Part shown: piece after piece, positions 47,426 to 57,321 of the stretch
Numbering within the stretch: position 1 is the first letter of the stretch
Layout of the letters: the number at the start of each line of letters is the position of its first letter
Assembly (NCBI GenBank): GCA_032622095.1
Contig: CP136067.1
Location: 123,045,030 to 123,109,029 of the forward strand
Reading direction: 5' to 3'
Origin: Siphonodentalium dalli
Lineage: Eukaryota > Mollusca > Scaphopoda > Gadilida > Siphonodentaliidae
Length of the DNA stretch: 64,000 nucleotides
Translations under genes and position numbers: made by a program
The notes under the pieces: generated by a model
Told to the model about the DNA's origin: nothing
Database searches by the model: none
What the model saw: the letters and a program-made list of their open reading frames with translations, nothing else

Positions 47426-48535
47426 GTAGGTCAGTTGGGAACAGTGATAATCACAGTAATACTGACAGTGAACTGTGAATGAGTTACAGATACTGACAGT
47501 GATACATCAAGTGATCAACATCATACAGTCCTCAAATTCGGTTGCTTAATTCAGATCTTCTGGGTCAATAATAATGACATTATTAAAAACAAGCTCTCAA
47601 TTGGATCTTCGGTATCTGCTACAGGTACATGATATAGTCCACAGTCCGTATATCATAGCAGTTTTCATGTTCAGGGTCACTTTCTGACGCGAAAATGTTC
47701 GAGAACATGCATTTTTTTTTGGCAGGGGGGTATCCCATGTTGACGTCACGGAATTTGCAGTTTGGTGACTCCAACAAGATTGGTGGCGCTCCTAGCGTTA
47801 ATTGGTTTAATAATTGATCATTGGTTTGTAAACTGAAGTTATTAATTCGAGAAATGATCATTGGTTTGTAAACGGATGTTAATAATCTTCAATTATTATT
47901 CGTTGGTTTGACCGGAAATAGTAGATTTGTCTCTTATTGAATCCAGGAACGGCTATTGGTTTTGAAATAGATTCTATTGATTAAGAAAATATATCTATTA
48001 AAACGGAATTGTCTATTATTGAATCCAAGAACGACTATTAGTTTGAAAATGGAGACTATTGGCTTGAAATATCTTTATTGATTAAGAAAATATGGCCATT
48101 GAAACGGAATGTACGTTTATTGAATATGCGCGAATCTTACTAATTGTGTGTTATTAGATATTAGTTGAACAGTGAACGCTATTAACTTAAAATAGAACAT
48201 TAATTTTGCATCGGTCAACATTGATTATGAATCTTTATCTATTAAATCGGAACTGTCTCTTATTGAATCCAAGAACGATTATTGGTTTGAAAATAGAGAC
48301 TATTTGTTTTGAATCTATATCTATTGAAACGGAATTGTCTCTTATAGTATCCAAGAACGACCATTGGTTTGAAAATGGAGACTATTTGGTTTGAATCTAT
48401 ATCTATTGAAACGGAATTGTCTCTTATAGAATCAAAGAACGACCATTGGTTTAAAAATGGAGACTATTGTTTTTACGAGCCACCATTAACTTTTATTTCA
48501 TGTAATTTCCGACCGAATGGCTGCCCATAATATGG

Positions 48536-48850
48536 TCCTCGAGAAACGCGCGTAGAGTTTCCTCAACGGTGGGCTTTGGTTCATTGGAGTCAGTGCCTAA
48601 TGTGTCAGGTATTCCGGTAAAAATCAGCTCGTCACGCATAACTTTTTATTCAACATCGGTGACCTTTTCCAGTACAAACTGTGTTCTTTTGTCAATCAGA
48701 TCCAACTTGGCAGATGTCCGCATCAATTCTATACTATTTTGGTTTGCGTCGTTTCCTTAAATGTAATCACATCTGCCACGTCACTCGTGATTTCATTTCT
48801 TTCTTTTTCCAGATTCCCTACTCTATTTTGTAGATTCCCGTCGTTGTGGT
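48536..48850 (-). pseudogene. LINE ORF1, N-terminal half
   Basis: Reads RVGNLEKERNEITSD and LDLIDKRTQFVLEKV (coiled-coil-like), one TAA, then MRDELIFTGIPDTLG and EETLRAFLED. The DELIFTGIP type strand starts the RRM-like domain of L1-type ORF1. It is continued by 38601-39011 after removal of the 9.5-kb element. There is at least one further frameshift near 48735. Confidence 0.75.
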
Positions 48851-48952
48851 CACCCGACAGAAGAAGCAAATTATTTATTTTTTTTTGTCCATTTTATACA
48901 GATCAACGATGTTTGTTGTTTCGCCAACTTGCTACCGTGGGTGTACATATTA

Positions 48953-49105
48953 GAAATGAACGGCGGTTTCAATGTTTCCATGGGATTTTGACCGCGAGAA
49001 AAATTCAGCAAACTGCATGAATCCCGAAGGGGTTCATGCGGAGGTTGCTGAATTTTTATCGCGGTCAAAACCCATGACCACGTTGAATCCGCCGTTTATT
49101 ATTTA
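48953..49105. mobile_element. Foldback MITE at the LINE ORF1 5' side
   Basis: AACGGCGGTTTCAATG...TTTTGACCGCG...TTCAGCAA pairs with TTGCTGAATTTTTATCGCGG...CGTTGAATCCGCCGTTTA around the centre ATCCCGAAGGGGTT. Confidence 0.7.
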
Positions 49106-49528
49106 TATTTATATACTTAAATTCATTATCAACTAGGATTGCCTGTCTTTCCCACTATTTATTCAACTTTAAATGAACGAATGGAGTTCAGTTCAGAAAG
49201 TTCGAATCCTCGCTTTTTAGAAAACCAAACATTGTGAGAATCCGTTGACGGAGAGCGGAAAAACTCAATTTCACAGTAAAGTATACATATATGACGAAAT
49301 GTCTTGTTTAGCTTGTAATGAATGTTTCGGTTGTGGATGATAAGAAATTAACAACACGCCGTTCTACCATAATGATATATTTGTGGAACAAATGTGTAAT
49401 CAGAGGAGATTAGTTTTAGGTGCAGGGTAACAACACTGATTATAGACCAAAACAAATTGCTTGACAAATTCTGACGTGCTGAATAGCCAAACACTCGTTC
49501 GTGTCAGACAATCCCCGGTGATTTCCGG

Positions 49529-49602
49529 GATCAACGTGTTCATAAACCTATGAACGACATTGAAAGTGACGTCACGTTACGTTCATAGGTTTATGAACAC
49601 AT
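49529..49602. repeat. Perfect 20-bp inverted repeat around a TGACGTCA core
   Basis: TGTTCATAAACCTATGAACG and its complement are separated by about 34 bp containing AGTGACGTCACGTT, a CRE-like palindrome. No element ends were identified. Confidence 0.6.
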
Positions 49603-49879
49603 TGACTCAGGGGGCGTGTCTACCGTAAGCGATATTAGGTGTATGTAAATATAAAATATTAATCTCGAGAAACTCCTCCTTGGAGATACTACTCTGAATA
49701 GTACACAAACTGGAACATATTAGGGCTGTTCAATTATACATAACCTCGACATCGCGGTTTAAACTTTAATTAAACACCTTAATGTGCAAACCTCTGCCGC
49801 AAAACGAAAGTAACTACATGTTGTATTATCACTACATAGAAAGCGAAAATTCACCTGAACCACCAACCCACAAGACGAA

Positions 49880-50092
49880 CCCAAATCAAGTGGCTTTTTT
49901 GTGTCAGATATTTGACAAACCGGCATAATTTCGATGAACAAAATGTTGATAAATAACAGGTTTTGGGCAATTTTATACTATAGCCGACTGGTTAGCATTA
50001 TATTTGGGAAATTAATCGATTCTGATAACTGAAGCGCCATTTCAAAAAATGTTGTTGTTGTTGGACCTTCGAATCGGATTGAATACCTTTAA
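49880..50092 (+). mobile_element. TTAA MITE family 1, 3' part
   Basis: Matches 44811-45036 (TTGACAAACC, GATAAATAACAGGTTTTGGG, TTAATCGATTCTG) and ends GAATCGGATTGAATACCTTTAA. The 5' half is missing. Confidence 0.65.
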
Positions 50093-50167
50093 ACAAAAAG
50101 TGTTCCATTGTATGGACTTAGCCAAATTTGCCGTGTGGTACAGAACTGGTGTGATGAAATCATGAAA

Positions 50168-50670
50168 TCTAATATATATTTTGGGACTTCTGTCTGTTTA
50201 ATTGTCTGTCTGTCTGTGTATTAGCAATGGCCGGGAAAACTGCCCGACGGATTTCGACGACATTTGATACATAGGGGTACTTTTGTCCAGGGAGTGTTTT
50301 GGACGGGTCAAATCGTGACCCCGACCTGACATTGACCTTCAAAATGGTCAATTCAAGGTCAAATCTGGTAAAACGGACGGATTTCGACGAAATTTGATAC
50401 CTAGGGTTACTTTTGTCCGGGGAGTGTATTGGACGGGTCAAATCGTGACCCCGACATGACATTGACCTTCAAAATGGTCAATTCAAGGTCAAATCGGGTA
50501 AAACCGGACGGATTTCGACGGATACTTTTGTCCGGGGAGTGTTTTGGACGGGTCAAATCGTGACCCCGACCTGACCTTGACCTTCAAAATGGTCAATTCA
50601 AGGTAAAATAGCGCCTTTTGCAGGAAAACAGAGGGGAAACAGCCCGGACGAAGTCGGGCCCACCAGCTAG
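50168..50670 (+). mobile_element. Helitron-like copy D1
   Basis: A 503-bp unit starting after A (50167) with TCTAATATATATTTTGGG. Three 130-bp subunits (GGATTTCGACGAAATTTG...) carry TGACCTTGACCTT and TCAAGGTCA (50353, 50483). It ends in hairpin CAGCCCGGACGAAGTCGGGC, CCACCAG and CTAG. Confidence 0.82.
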
Positions 50671-51265
50671 TCTAATATAACTTTTGGGACTTCTGTCTGT
50701 TTGTCTGTTTAATTGTTTGTCTGTCTGTTTATTAGCAATGGCCGGGGAAACTGCCCGACAGATTTCGACGACATTTTATACCTAGGGTAACTTTTGTCCA
50801 GGAAGTGTCATGGACGGGACAAATCGTGTCTCCGACATGACCTTGAACTTCAAAATGGTCAATTCAAGGTCAAATCGGGTAAAACGGACGGATTTCGACG
50901 AAATTTGATACCTAGGGGTAATTTTGTCCGGGGAGTAATTTGGACGGGTCAAATCGTTACCATGACTTGACCTTGACCTTAAAAATGGTCAATTCAAGGT
51001 CAAATCTGGTAAAACTGGCGGATTTCGACGAAATTTGATACATATGGCTACTTTTGTCCGGGGAGTGTATTGGACGGGTCAAATCGTGACCCCGACCTGA
51101 CCTTGACCTTCAATATGGTCAATTCAAGGTCAAATCGGGTCCAATTTCGCATGCGCCCGTGTCCTTGCTCATATACGCTCATATACGCTCATATAGTCAT
51201 GTTTCTGACAAACTGAAGGCATTGCCCATGGGACGAATCCCGCCAGTGGCGGGCTAATCTGCTTG
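50671..51265 (+). mobile_element. Helitron-like copy D2
   Basis: A 595-bp unit from TCTAATATAACTTTTGGG to hairpin CCCGCCAGTGGCGGG, CTAATCTG and CTTG (variant of CTAG). TCAAGGTCA lies at 50864, 50994 and 51124. It combines a D1-like body with the other 3' end type. Confidence 0.78.
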
Positions 51266-51290
51266 TTCACTATATATTTTGAGACATACG

Positions 51291-51324
<34 letters not shown>

Positions 51325-51804
51325 TTTATTGACTCGAAAACGGCTCGACCGATTGAGCCCAAACTTGCTATCATAGGGTAAAAATCCACAGGAAGTGTCT
51401 GAGAACGTCCGAGCACTCCTTCACCCTTCGCCATGCCACCGTCCTTGGAATAGATGGGTTACATACTTGCCGAAAGATTAGAGTTACTTCGCCTACATCA
51501 TACAAGCCTGTTTTTGTGTAGTGTGATTCTTATGTCTGTGTCCAGACATGTAATTTTCAGCAGCAGGGGGGGGGCTAGCATAATTTGGTAATTTTTGAGC
51601 TTGTCCGTAATTATACCGTTATTGACGTCATCACCGAGAGGCTTTATGTGTATGACGTCATAAGGGTGCTGCTTTAACGGGCGACGTCATTGACCCTGTA
51701 GGACGTGTGGGTAGTGCCTGTACGGGGTTACCTTAAAAAACTAAAATTAATGGATCGACCAAAGCCATGGGACCAATCCCGCCAATGGCGGGATAATCTG
51801 CTAG
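51266..51804 (+). mobile_element. Helitron-like copy D3
   Basis: A 539-bp unit starting TTCACTATATATTTTGAG, with a TATATA run and a poly-G near 51566. It ends CCCGCCAATGGCGGGATAATCTGCTAG. Confidence 0.78.
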
Positions 51805-52398
51805 TCTACTATATATTTTGAGACTTCCGTATATGTGTATATCTATATATCCTTTATAGACTCGAAAACGGCTCGACCGATTGAGCCATCGCACCGCTTC
51901 TGAGAACGTCCGAGCACTCCTTCACCCTTCACCCTGCCACCGTCGTTGGAATTGATGGGTTAATGATTGTAGGAGCGTTCGTATCGGCGGTGTCGTTGTT
52001 AAAGAGCGTTTATATACACGAGTATAAATACGGCTCAATCGACCGTCTCGGAAACTGGGGATATCGAGACGAAATTTCCTATTTAGGGCTTCCAAGGGAC
52101 GGGGGAGATTTTCGTCGGGTCAGTTTGTCCGCCTGATGTGACCTTCACCTTGAAACGGGTACCCACAAATGACCTTTGGCGATATCTCCGTCGTCAGCAG
52201 TGACATCGACGTGAAATTTGTTATGTATGGTCAACTCGGGACGGGGAATATTTTTGTCGGGTTATTTTGTCCACTCAACATGACCTTGAAACGGGTACCC
52301 GCAAATGCCTGTACGGGGTTACCTTGAAAAAAAATAATAATTAATGGATCGACTAAAGCCATGGGACCAATCCCGCCAGTGGCGGGCTAATCTGCTAG
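51805..52398 (+). mobile_element. Helitron-like copy D4, 3' end of array
   Basis: A 594-bp unit from TCTACTATATATTTTGAG to CCCGCCAGTGGCGGGCTAATCTGCTAG, followed by host T at 52399. The whole array D1-D4 is thus bounded by a single A and T. It lies 225 bp upstream of lectin exon 2. Confidence 0.82.
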
Positions 52399-52623
52399 TA
52401 TTTTTTTTAATGTGATCTGGGCCCCGGGGTTCGAAAAACTAAGTGGGACTTTAATGGATAGCATGACATTGTGGGACAAACTCCAGAACTAAATAGTTCT
52501 ACGTGCAGTCAACCAACTAATGGTTCTTTAAGAATATTATTTACAGTGTATATTATTCGTATAATAATATTGGGCGATTGTGAACACTCTTAATTTGGTG
52601 TCCAACATTGCTTATACTTCCAG

Positions 52624-52803
52624 CATGTCCTACTGGTTATCGTGGTGAGACTGCCGGTGAACAAACCGTTTGTTTCAAAGTTGTACAGGGACGGTATACT
52701 TACTACCAGGGACAGGCGGCATGTAGTGGAGACGGTGGCCATTTACTGCGAGTGAATGCGATGACCATCTGGACCATGATGGCGGGTGTGCTTAATGAAA
52801 CTA
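52624..52803 (+). CDS. PAN/apple-C-type lectin protein, exon 2 (N-terminal half of CTLD)
   Basis: Codes residues 109-168 plus one base of codon 169. It follows TACTTCCAG and ends before GTGAGT; both borders are phase 1. It reads CPTGYRGETAGEQTVCFKVV and then YTYYQGQAACSGDGGHLLRV. This is the classic start of a long-form C-type lectin domain: the extra N-terminal Cys pair (110, 125), the first beta strand, the YxxAxxxC helix with Cys142 and the GGHLLRVN strand. The exon stops within helix 2 (WTMMAGVLNET), and NET (166-168, split with exon 3) is a possible glycosylation site. C-type lectin domains bind sugars or proteins outside the cell; ligand unknown. Confidence 0.88.
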
Positions 52804-52920
52804 GTGAGTATAATTATAAAAAAAAAAAATTCTGTATACATGTACCATTTATTTGGATCGAAATTATATGTACGATATCTGACCACGACACCCTCCTATA
52901 ATTATACACTTATGAAAGAG

Positions 52921-53126
52921 TTAAAGACATATTATGGACTTGTTCGGGTGCGTTAAACTATTCAGTTAGTACTCAGGCACTATCCCGATATGAGGAATGT
53001 AGCATTCTACTACATCATCGAACATTTCAAGCAAATCGAGCGTACCACTCCATACAAAACATCATGTGAATTACGCTCAATAGTAAATATTTACTTCTCG
53101 GGTGGGGGGGGGGGGGGGGGGGGGGG
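52921..53126 (+). mobile_element. TTAA MITE family 2, 5' part, ending in poly-G
   Basis: TTAAAGACATATTATGGACT, GTAGCATTCTACTA and GTAAATATTTACTTCTCGG match 57322-57520. The copy breaks into a run of 23 G (53104-53126). Confidence 0.65.
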
Positions 53127-53477
53127 TAACAGAATACTGGAAAAAAATGCGGGTCAATTGCGCAGTGCGTTACCGGTACAGGTATAACCCTTTGAAATAA
53201 AAGCGCCAAAACTACAACGTAATGGTTGGTGTGCATTGAAATAGCGACGATATAAATGTACACATAATCTCTCTCTCTGGCATGCGGGGATTCTTTCCCC
53301 CTTGCCCTGGCCCAGGTGAGACCAGTGGGCATCCGAAAAGTGCCCACCTGATGGGTTTGCCCTTGCCATTTTGGTGCTTCCGGTGTCCCTGTATAGGACA
53401 ATATTACGGCCGGCATTCTCGAAATATCCTGGCACACTAAACAACCTCAATATTTACTGCGACATTCAGAAAACAGT

Positions 53478-53975
53478 TTAATGAAAGATGCATAATCCGA
53501 ATTAACGCTCCCACATTACTCTTTCTTTGGCTTCTATTTGATTCGAGTCGAGAAACCCACCCATCAAATCTCAAAGTGATCAGATATCGATTCTTAAAAT
53601 GTGTTACTTCTCGAGATATGTACTTATTTATGGCCTGGAAAAAAATCGTCAAAGCTACGGACTCGGACAAAATTGCGGATGAAGATGGATAGCTCTAAAA
53701 CCAAGTGGTAATACGGCAAATGTTCGTGTTAATCAAGAGATAATACGGCCATATTTCGTTGAACAACATGTTGAAGAATAATTTTTTTGGGGAAATTTTA
53801 TACAATAGTTGAGAGTGGTTAGCATTATTTTGTTGTAATTAATCGATTCTGATAACTAAAGCGTATTTTTAAGAAAAAACTGAAAAGTATTTGTATTTTA
53901 ATCAAACTTTATCCACATAATCGCCCAATCCACATAATCGCCCAATTGTTTCAAATCGGATGGGGTATCTTTAAA
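53478..53975 (+). mobile_element. TTAA MITE family 1, in intron 2
   Basis: TTAATGAAAGATGCATAATC (small change next to TTAA), TTTCTTTGGCTTC, CCACCCATCAAATCTC and TTAATCGATTCTGATAAC. The end reads CAAATCGGATGGGGTATCTTTAA. Confidence 0.7.
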
Positions 53976-54440
53976 TAATTTCTGGAAATACGTTTATTCA
54001 TAAGAGCTAAAATAGCTATAACAATTCTCACTATAATTCTGGTTGGAAAATCAAAACAATTTCAACCCAGTTTTACTATGGAATCTCCAACTGATGTTGT
54101 GCCAAACATAACATTTCCAACCGTTGAACGTTCTTGTGAATGTTATATAGGTGATGGGACACCCCAAAAATTGAATATTAGAATTAAAATATTAACTTTG
54201 AAATGTTAAGTTAGAGTTAAAATATCAAGTTATAGTATTAAACTATTAGAATTAAAATATTATGTTAGAGTTAAAATAGTAAGTTAGAATTATGACCCTT
54301 TCGGCCCTCCATAAACATGTATATATTTGTCATTTGTATATATGCTCTCCTAAATTGAGGAGGTTAACAATAAACTCCTACTACTATGAATCTGAGTGTA
54401 TGTTTACAAAGACTGATCACCATGCAAAATTGATACCATA

Positions 54441-54849
54441 TGTGACCCGCCATATCAAATCCAGTCGTAAGTCGGGATTTTTTTACCCTGTGCCAATGCA
54501 TTCTCTTGCCCTAACAATTTTTTATCATTTTTTTAAAATAAATGTTTCTTACAATTTTTAGGACATACAATAAAAAAACATCCATTACCCTGCAGGGAGC
54601 CCCACACATATATAGAAGCATATAGAAGAGTGTCGTCTGCTCATGTTTGTCTGGGGCTCTGTATGGGTGAAATTATAAAATTGTTAAAGAATACAAGAAC
54701 AAATTATTAAAATTGTAAAAAATTGTTAGGCCAATGCATTCTCTTATATATGCGAGGCGACCTATGGTCGACTCGCATATATAAGAGAATGCATTGGCAC
54801 AGGGTAAAAAAATCCCGACTTACGACTGGATATGATATGGCGGGTCACA
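54441..54849. mobile_element. TA-flanked palindromic MITE next to exon 3 acceptor
   Basis: 409 bp between TA duplications (54439-54440, 54850-54851). Ends are TGTGACCCGCCATATC and GATATGGCGGGTCACA. Inside the right arm is the CCAATGCATTCTCTTATATA palindrome (54723-54798); the left arm has lost most of its copy. The MITE ends 20 nt before exon 3, so any branch point must lie inside it. Confidence 0.85.
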
Positions 54850-54869
54850 TATATACCCATATATTCCAG

Positions 54870-55093
54870 CATATGCTGGCGATTGCTGCTTCTTCGTGGA
54901 CGGCTCAGAGGAAGGTCATCTCGGAACATGGACTTACTCCGACGGACCACCTGTGCTTTGGGCAAATTGGGCAGTTGGGGAACCAAGCAGTGCTAGCGAG
55001 AACTGCATGGCCATGTACCGACCATACAACCTGATGATCATAGACGGCCCGTGCACCGCACTTGTCGGATATATCTGTCAATTTGATGTATAA
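54870..55093 (+). CDS. PAN/apple-C-type lectin protein, exon 3 (C-terminal half of CTLD, stop)
   Basis: Codes residues 169-242 and TAA. It reads LGTWTYSDGPPV, then NWAVGEPSSASENC, then DGPCTALVGYICQFDV. Cys142-Cys238 and Cys214-Cys230 fit the two conserved disulphides of C-type lectin domains. The Ca-dependent sugar site is altered: EPN is EPS (206-208) and the WND triplet is IID (225-227). Classical mannose/galactose binding is therefore uncertain. A CysCys pair (174, 175) where WIGL usually stands is unusual. The sequence after the stop has no clear AATAAA within 300 bp. Confidence 0.9.
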
Positions 55094-55265
55094 ACTAACA
55101 ACATTCTCTGTGAAAATGACCATGCATGTCGCTCAAATGTAGTGGAAATTGGAATTGAGTGGGACATTGTATAGAACTGCCAGAGTATATTGATCAGTAA
55201 TATATGCAGAAAAGTTAAGTGACGTACGACTGACCGTGATGTGAGCCACACTACCGAAATAGATG

Positions 55266-55521
55266 GGGACATGACAATCTGCGGGATGGGATGGGATATG
55301 GGACAAAACTACAATCTGCGGGACATAATTTCAAATTGCGTGGGACGGCCGATATCTCGAGGAATACAGTGTCTAACGAAAGGCCCACATTCGCCCTATC
55401 CACACATATTTGATCGACAACTGACCTAACATGTGATGGAATATGGGATAGAACGACAATCTGCGGGACAGAATTTCAAATTGTCCCATATCCCATCCCA
55501 TCCCGCAGATTGTCGTGTCCC
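55266..55521. mobile_element. 256-bp foldback MITE with 8-bp target duplication, downstream of the gene
   Basis: Ends GGGACATGACAATCTGCGGG and CCCGCAGATTGTCGTGTCCC lie between AATAGATG repeats (55258-55265, 55522-55529). An 8-bp duplication suits hAT-like or similar elements. It begins 173 bp after the stop codon and could lie in the 3' UTR. Confidence 0.8.
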
Positions 55522-55537
55522 AATAGATGGCATACAC

Positions 55538-55640
55538 GTTTCGGTGATCTGCGAATACACATTCCGGTTTTATTTTTGATATTTTTGAACAAACGTTCTC
55601 GACCAGTAACCTATAATTTCGAGGTAATTTCAATATGCTA
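55538..55640 (+). repeat. 100-bp dispersed repeat (second copy 56703-56805)
   Basis: CGTTTCGGTGATCTGCG, ACACATTCCGGTTTTATT and CAACCTATAATTTCGAGGT-like parts are shared by the two copies. Confidence 0.65.
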
Positions 55641-55656
55641 AGTAGATCATGCCACG

Positions 55657-55850
55657 AATCTCTACTCTTGCTAACGCCCGTTGAGATCATATTCCACCAG
55701 TACAAAACCTGGGAACTTTTTAAAGTTTTGACAGGGTACCTTATAAAGCCGAAAAAATAACACGGGGAATATATTTCTTAGTTATTACCTGTTCCTTGAT
55801 AAGGTCCCAACTAAAAAGTGCCTGATTTTCTGTGATTTAATAATAATAAT
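55657..55850 (+). mobile_element. Solo arm of the 9620 foldback family
   Basis: GAATCTCTACTCTTGCTA, CGCCCGTTGAGATCATATTC and GGAATATATTTCTTAGTTA match the left arm of 9620-10114. Confidence 0.65.
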
Positions 55851-56702
55851 AATTAATTATTTGCCAAGAATAGTTGCAATCTGGTTGGTGAAAATTGAAA
55901 CATGCGTGTTAAAGTGACCTGTGGAGTGTCATCGGATAGGTGCCTTTCACTTCTGACTTAAATGGGGGGGGGGGGCTAATAAATTATAGGATCAATAAAA
56001 GAGCGTTTACTTTTGATCCAGAAGATTATGATATGTGGGAAAATTGCTGCACGACAGTAAAATGATGCGGGGAATGTCTCTGGTTAGGTGTTGTTGACAC
56101 AAATGAATTAAATGTGCTTTAATTAGCAATACAGAGCGTGTATTGTCAACTTAAAATATAGATGTAACTTTATACAGTCATCACTGTGCAGAATCACGTG
56201 GTTTCGAGTTAATGAGTATCAGGCATTCAAAATGGCTGAGGTGATCTAAAACGCGACCAGACGCGAGGAAAAAGGTAATAAACTAAGATACGACATATTC
56301 CATATTATTTTCAAACAAGCTGATAACTCATTTATGTCCAAATTCATATTTGTTTGCTCTAACACTCTGACCAAGTTGTCAGTCGACGGATTCTCCAAGG
56401 TGCATGGACTGGTGTATACCACGCACCTCCGACTGACAACTTTGGTCAGAATGTTATAGAAAACTACTAAGTATTTCCGAACAAATATGGTGTCAACTTG
56501 TTTCAAAAATAAACTAGCATATGCTCGTAACAGTCAAACTGCTTTGTTTTGTGTCAGTTCCTCGTATATTATGTTTTTGTGCGTTTGCACATTTTGAATA
56601 CGTGGTACTCACCAACTTCTAAACCACGTGATACCCTGCCGTGGTCATGCGACGTAAGTAAGACTGACCGCGGTGTGGGGGAACACACCCGAAACATATG
56701 TC
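55851..56702. other. No gene recognised
   Basis: A poly-G near 55963 and an inverted pair ACCAAGTTGTCAGTCG / GGAGGTGCGTGGTATACACCAG-type region near 56370-56450. No coding support. Confidence 0.4.
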
Positions 56703-56806
56703 ACGTTTCGTGATCTGCGTATACACATTCCGGTTTTATTGTTGACATATATAAGCAAACGTGCTCGACAAGCAACCTATAATTTCGAGGTCATTTTAAT
56801 ACGCTA

Positions 56807-57208
56807 AGGGTACGTTCCTACGCTGGCAAGTTTTCACGGTATGGTTTGCAGGCATTTCGTTATAGAAAACGATATGGTGAACGTAAACAAGCATATGAAA
56901 TGCATCTGTACCACAGCTAACTACGTGCGAAGTAAAATCTATGAGTTCCACCTGTAGCGATGCTATCGGAATTTGCCTGTAAATAGCATGCAATTGTCTC
57001 CCAAGAATCAATCATATAGGTATGTGCTTGCAAATGCCAGTAGCATCGTTACAAGTGGAACTATATAAATTTTACTTCTCATGTCATTCGCTTTGGTAAA
57101 GATTCATGTTATATGCACGTTTCCGTTCATATTCTGGAACCATGTGGTTTTCTATGACGAAATGCCTGCAAAACATAGCATGCAATCTTGCCAGCGTATG
57201 AACGTAGC
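56807..57208. mobile_element. 400-bp foldback MITE
   Basis: GGTACGTTCCTACGCTGGCA at the left pairs with TGCCAGCGTATGAACGTAGCC at the right; GCATTTCGT and its complement lie inside both arms. CTAAG flanks each side. Confidence 0.65.
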
Positions 57209-57321
57209 CTAAGTATATAGTGCTATATAGTGTTATATTGCGTATTCTTTTTGGAGAAATGGCTGACTGTTATTTTCAATTTATCCGCATGAAATAGTAC
57301 TGCATTTTAATTTATGATGTC

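Larger units (their letters stand above)
39018..48529. mobile_element. 9.5-kb DNA element with about 800-bp inverted termini
   Basis: 9,512 bp starting TATGGGCAGCCATTCGGTCG and ending in its complement GGCTGCCCATA. It is flanked by a 6-bp duplication ATATGG (39012-39017, 48530-48535). Inverted similarity extends inward about 800 bp (to about 39815 and back to about 47715), past AATTAACGCTAGG and TGACGTCA-like landmarks. The termini contain many short subrepeats of the CCAATRGTCGTTCTT and TTATTGTAAAACTAATA types. Removing the element plus one ATATGG restores an open LINE ORF1 frame. The inside holds Helitrons, MITEs and a truncated LINE; no transposase, integrase or polymerase was seen. Superfamily unknown. 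Confidence 0.85.
7952..52623 (+). other. Intron 1, 44,672 bp, almost entirely mobile DNA
   Basis: The donor is G|GTAAGTAAC at 7952. The acceptor is CTTATACTTCCAG, ending at 52623. A MITE begins at 7963, only 11 nt into the intron, and the last Helitron array stops at 52398, 225 bp before exon 2. Between these points no other host exon could be supported. Confidence 0.65.
52804..54869 (+). other. Intron 2, 2,066 bp
   Basis: GTGAGT donor at 52804; acceptor CATATATTCCAG ending at 54869. It contains a family 2 TTAA fragment with poly-G, a family 1 TTAA MITE and a TA MITE reaching to 20 nt from the acceptor. Confidence 0.85.

Noticed and set aside
39018-48529. Assignment of the 9.5-kb element to Maverick/Polinton
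   Set aside because: The 6-bp duplication fits, but no polymerase, integrase, protease or capsid-type gene was seen and the ends differ from the usual AG start.
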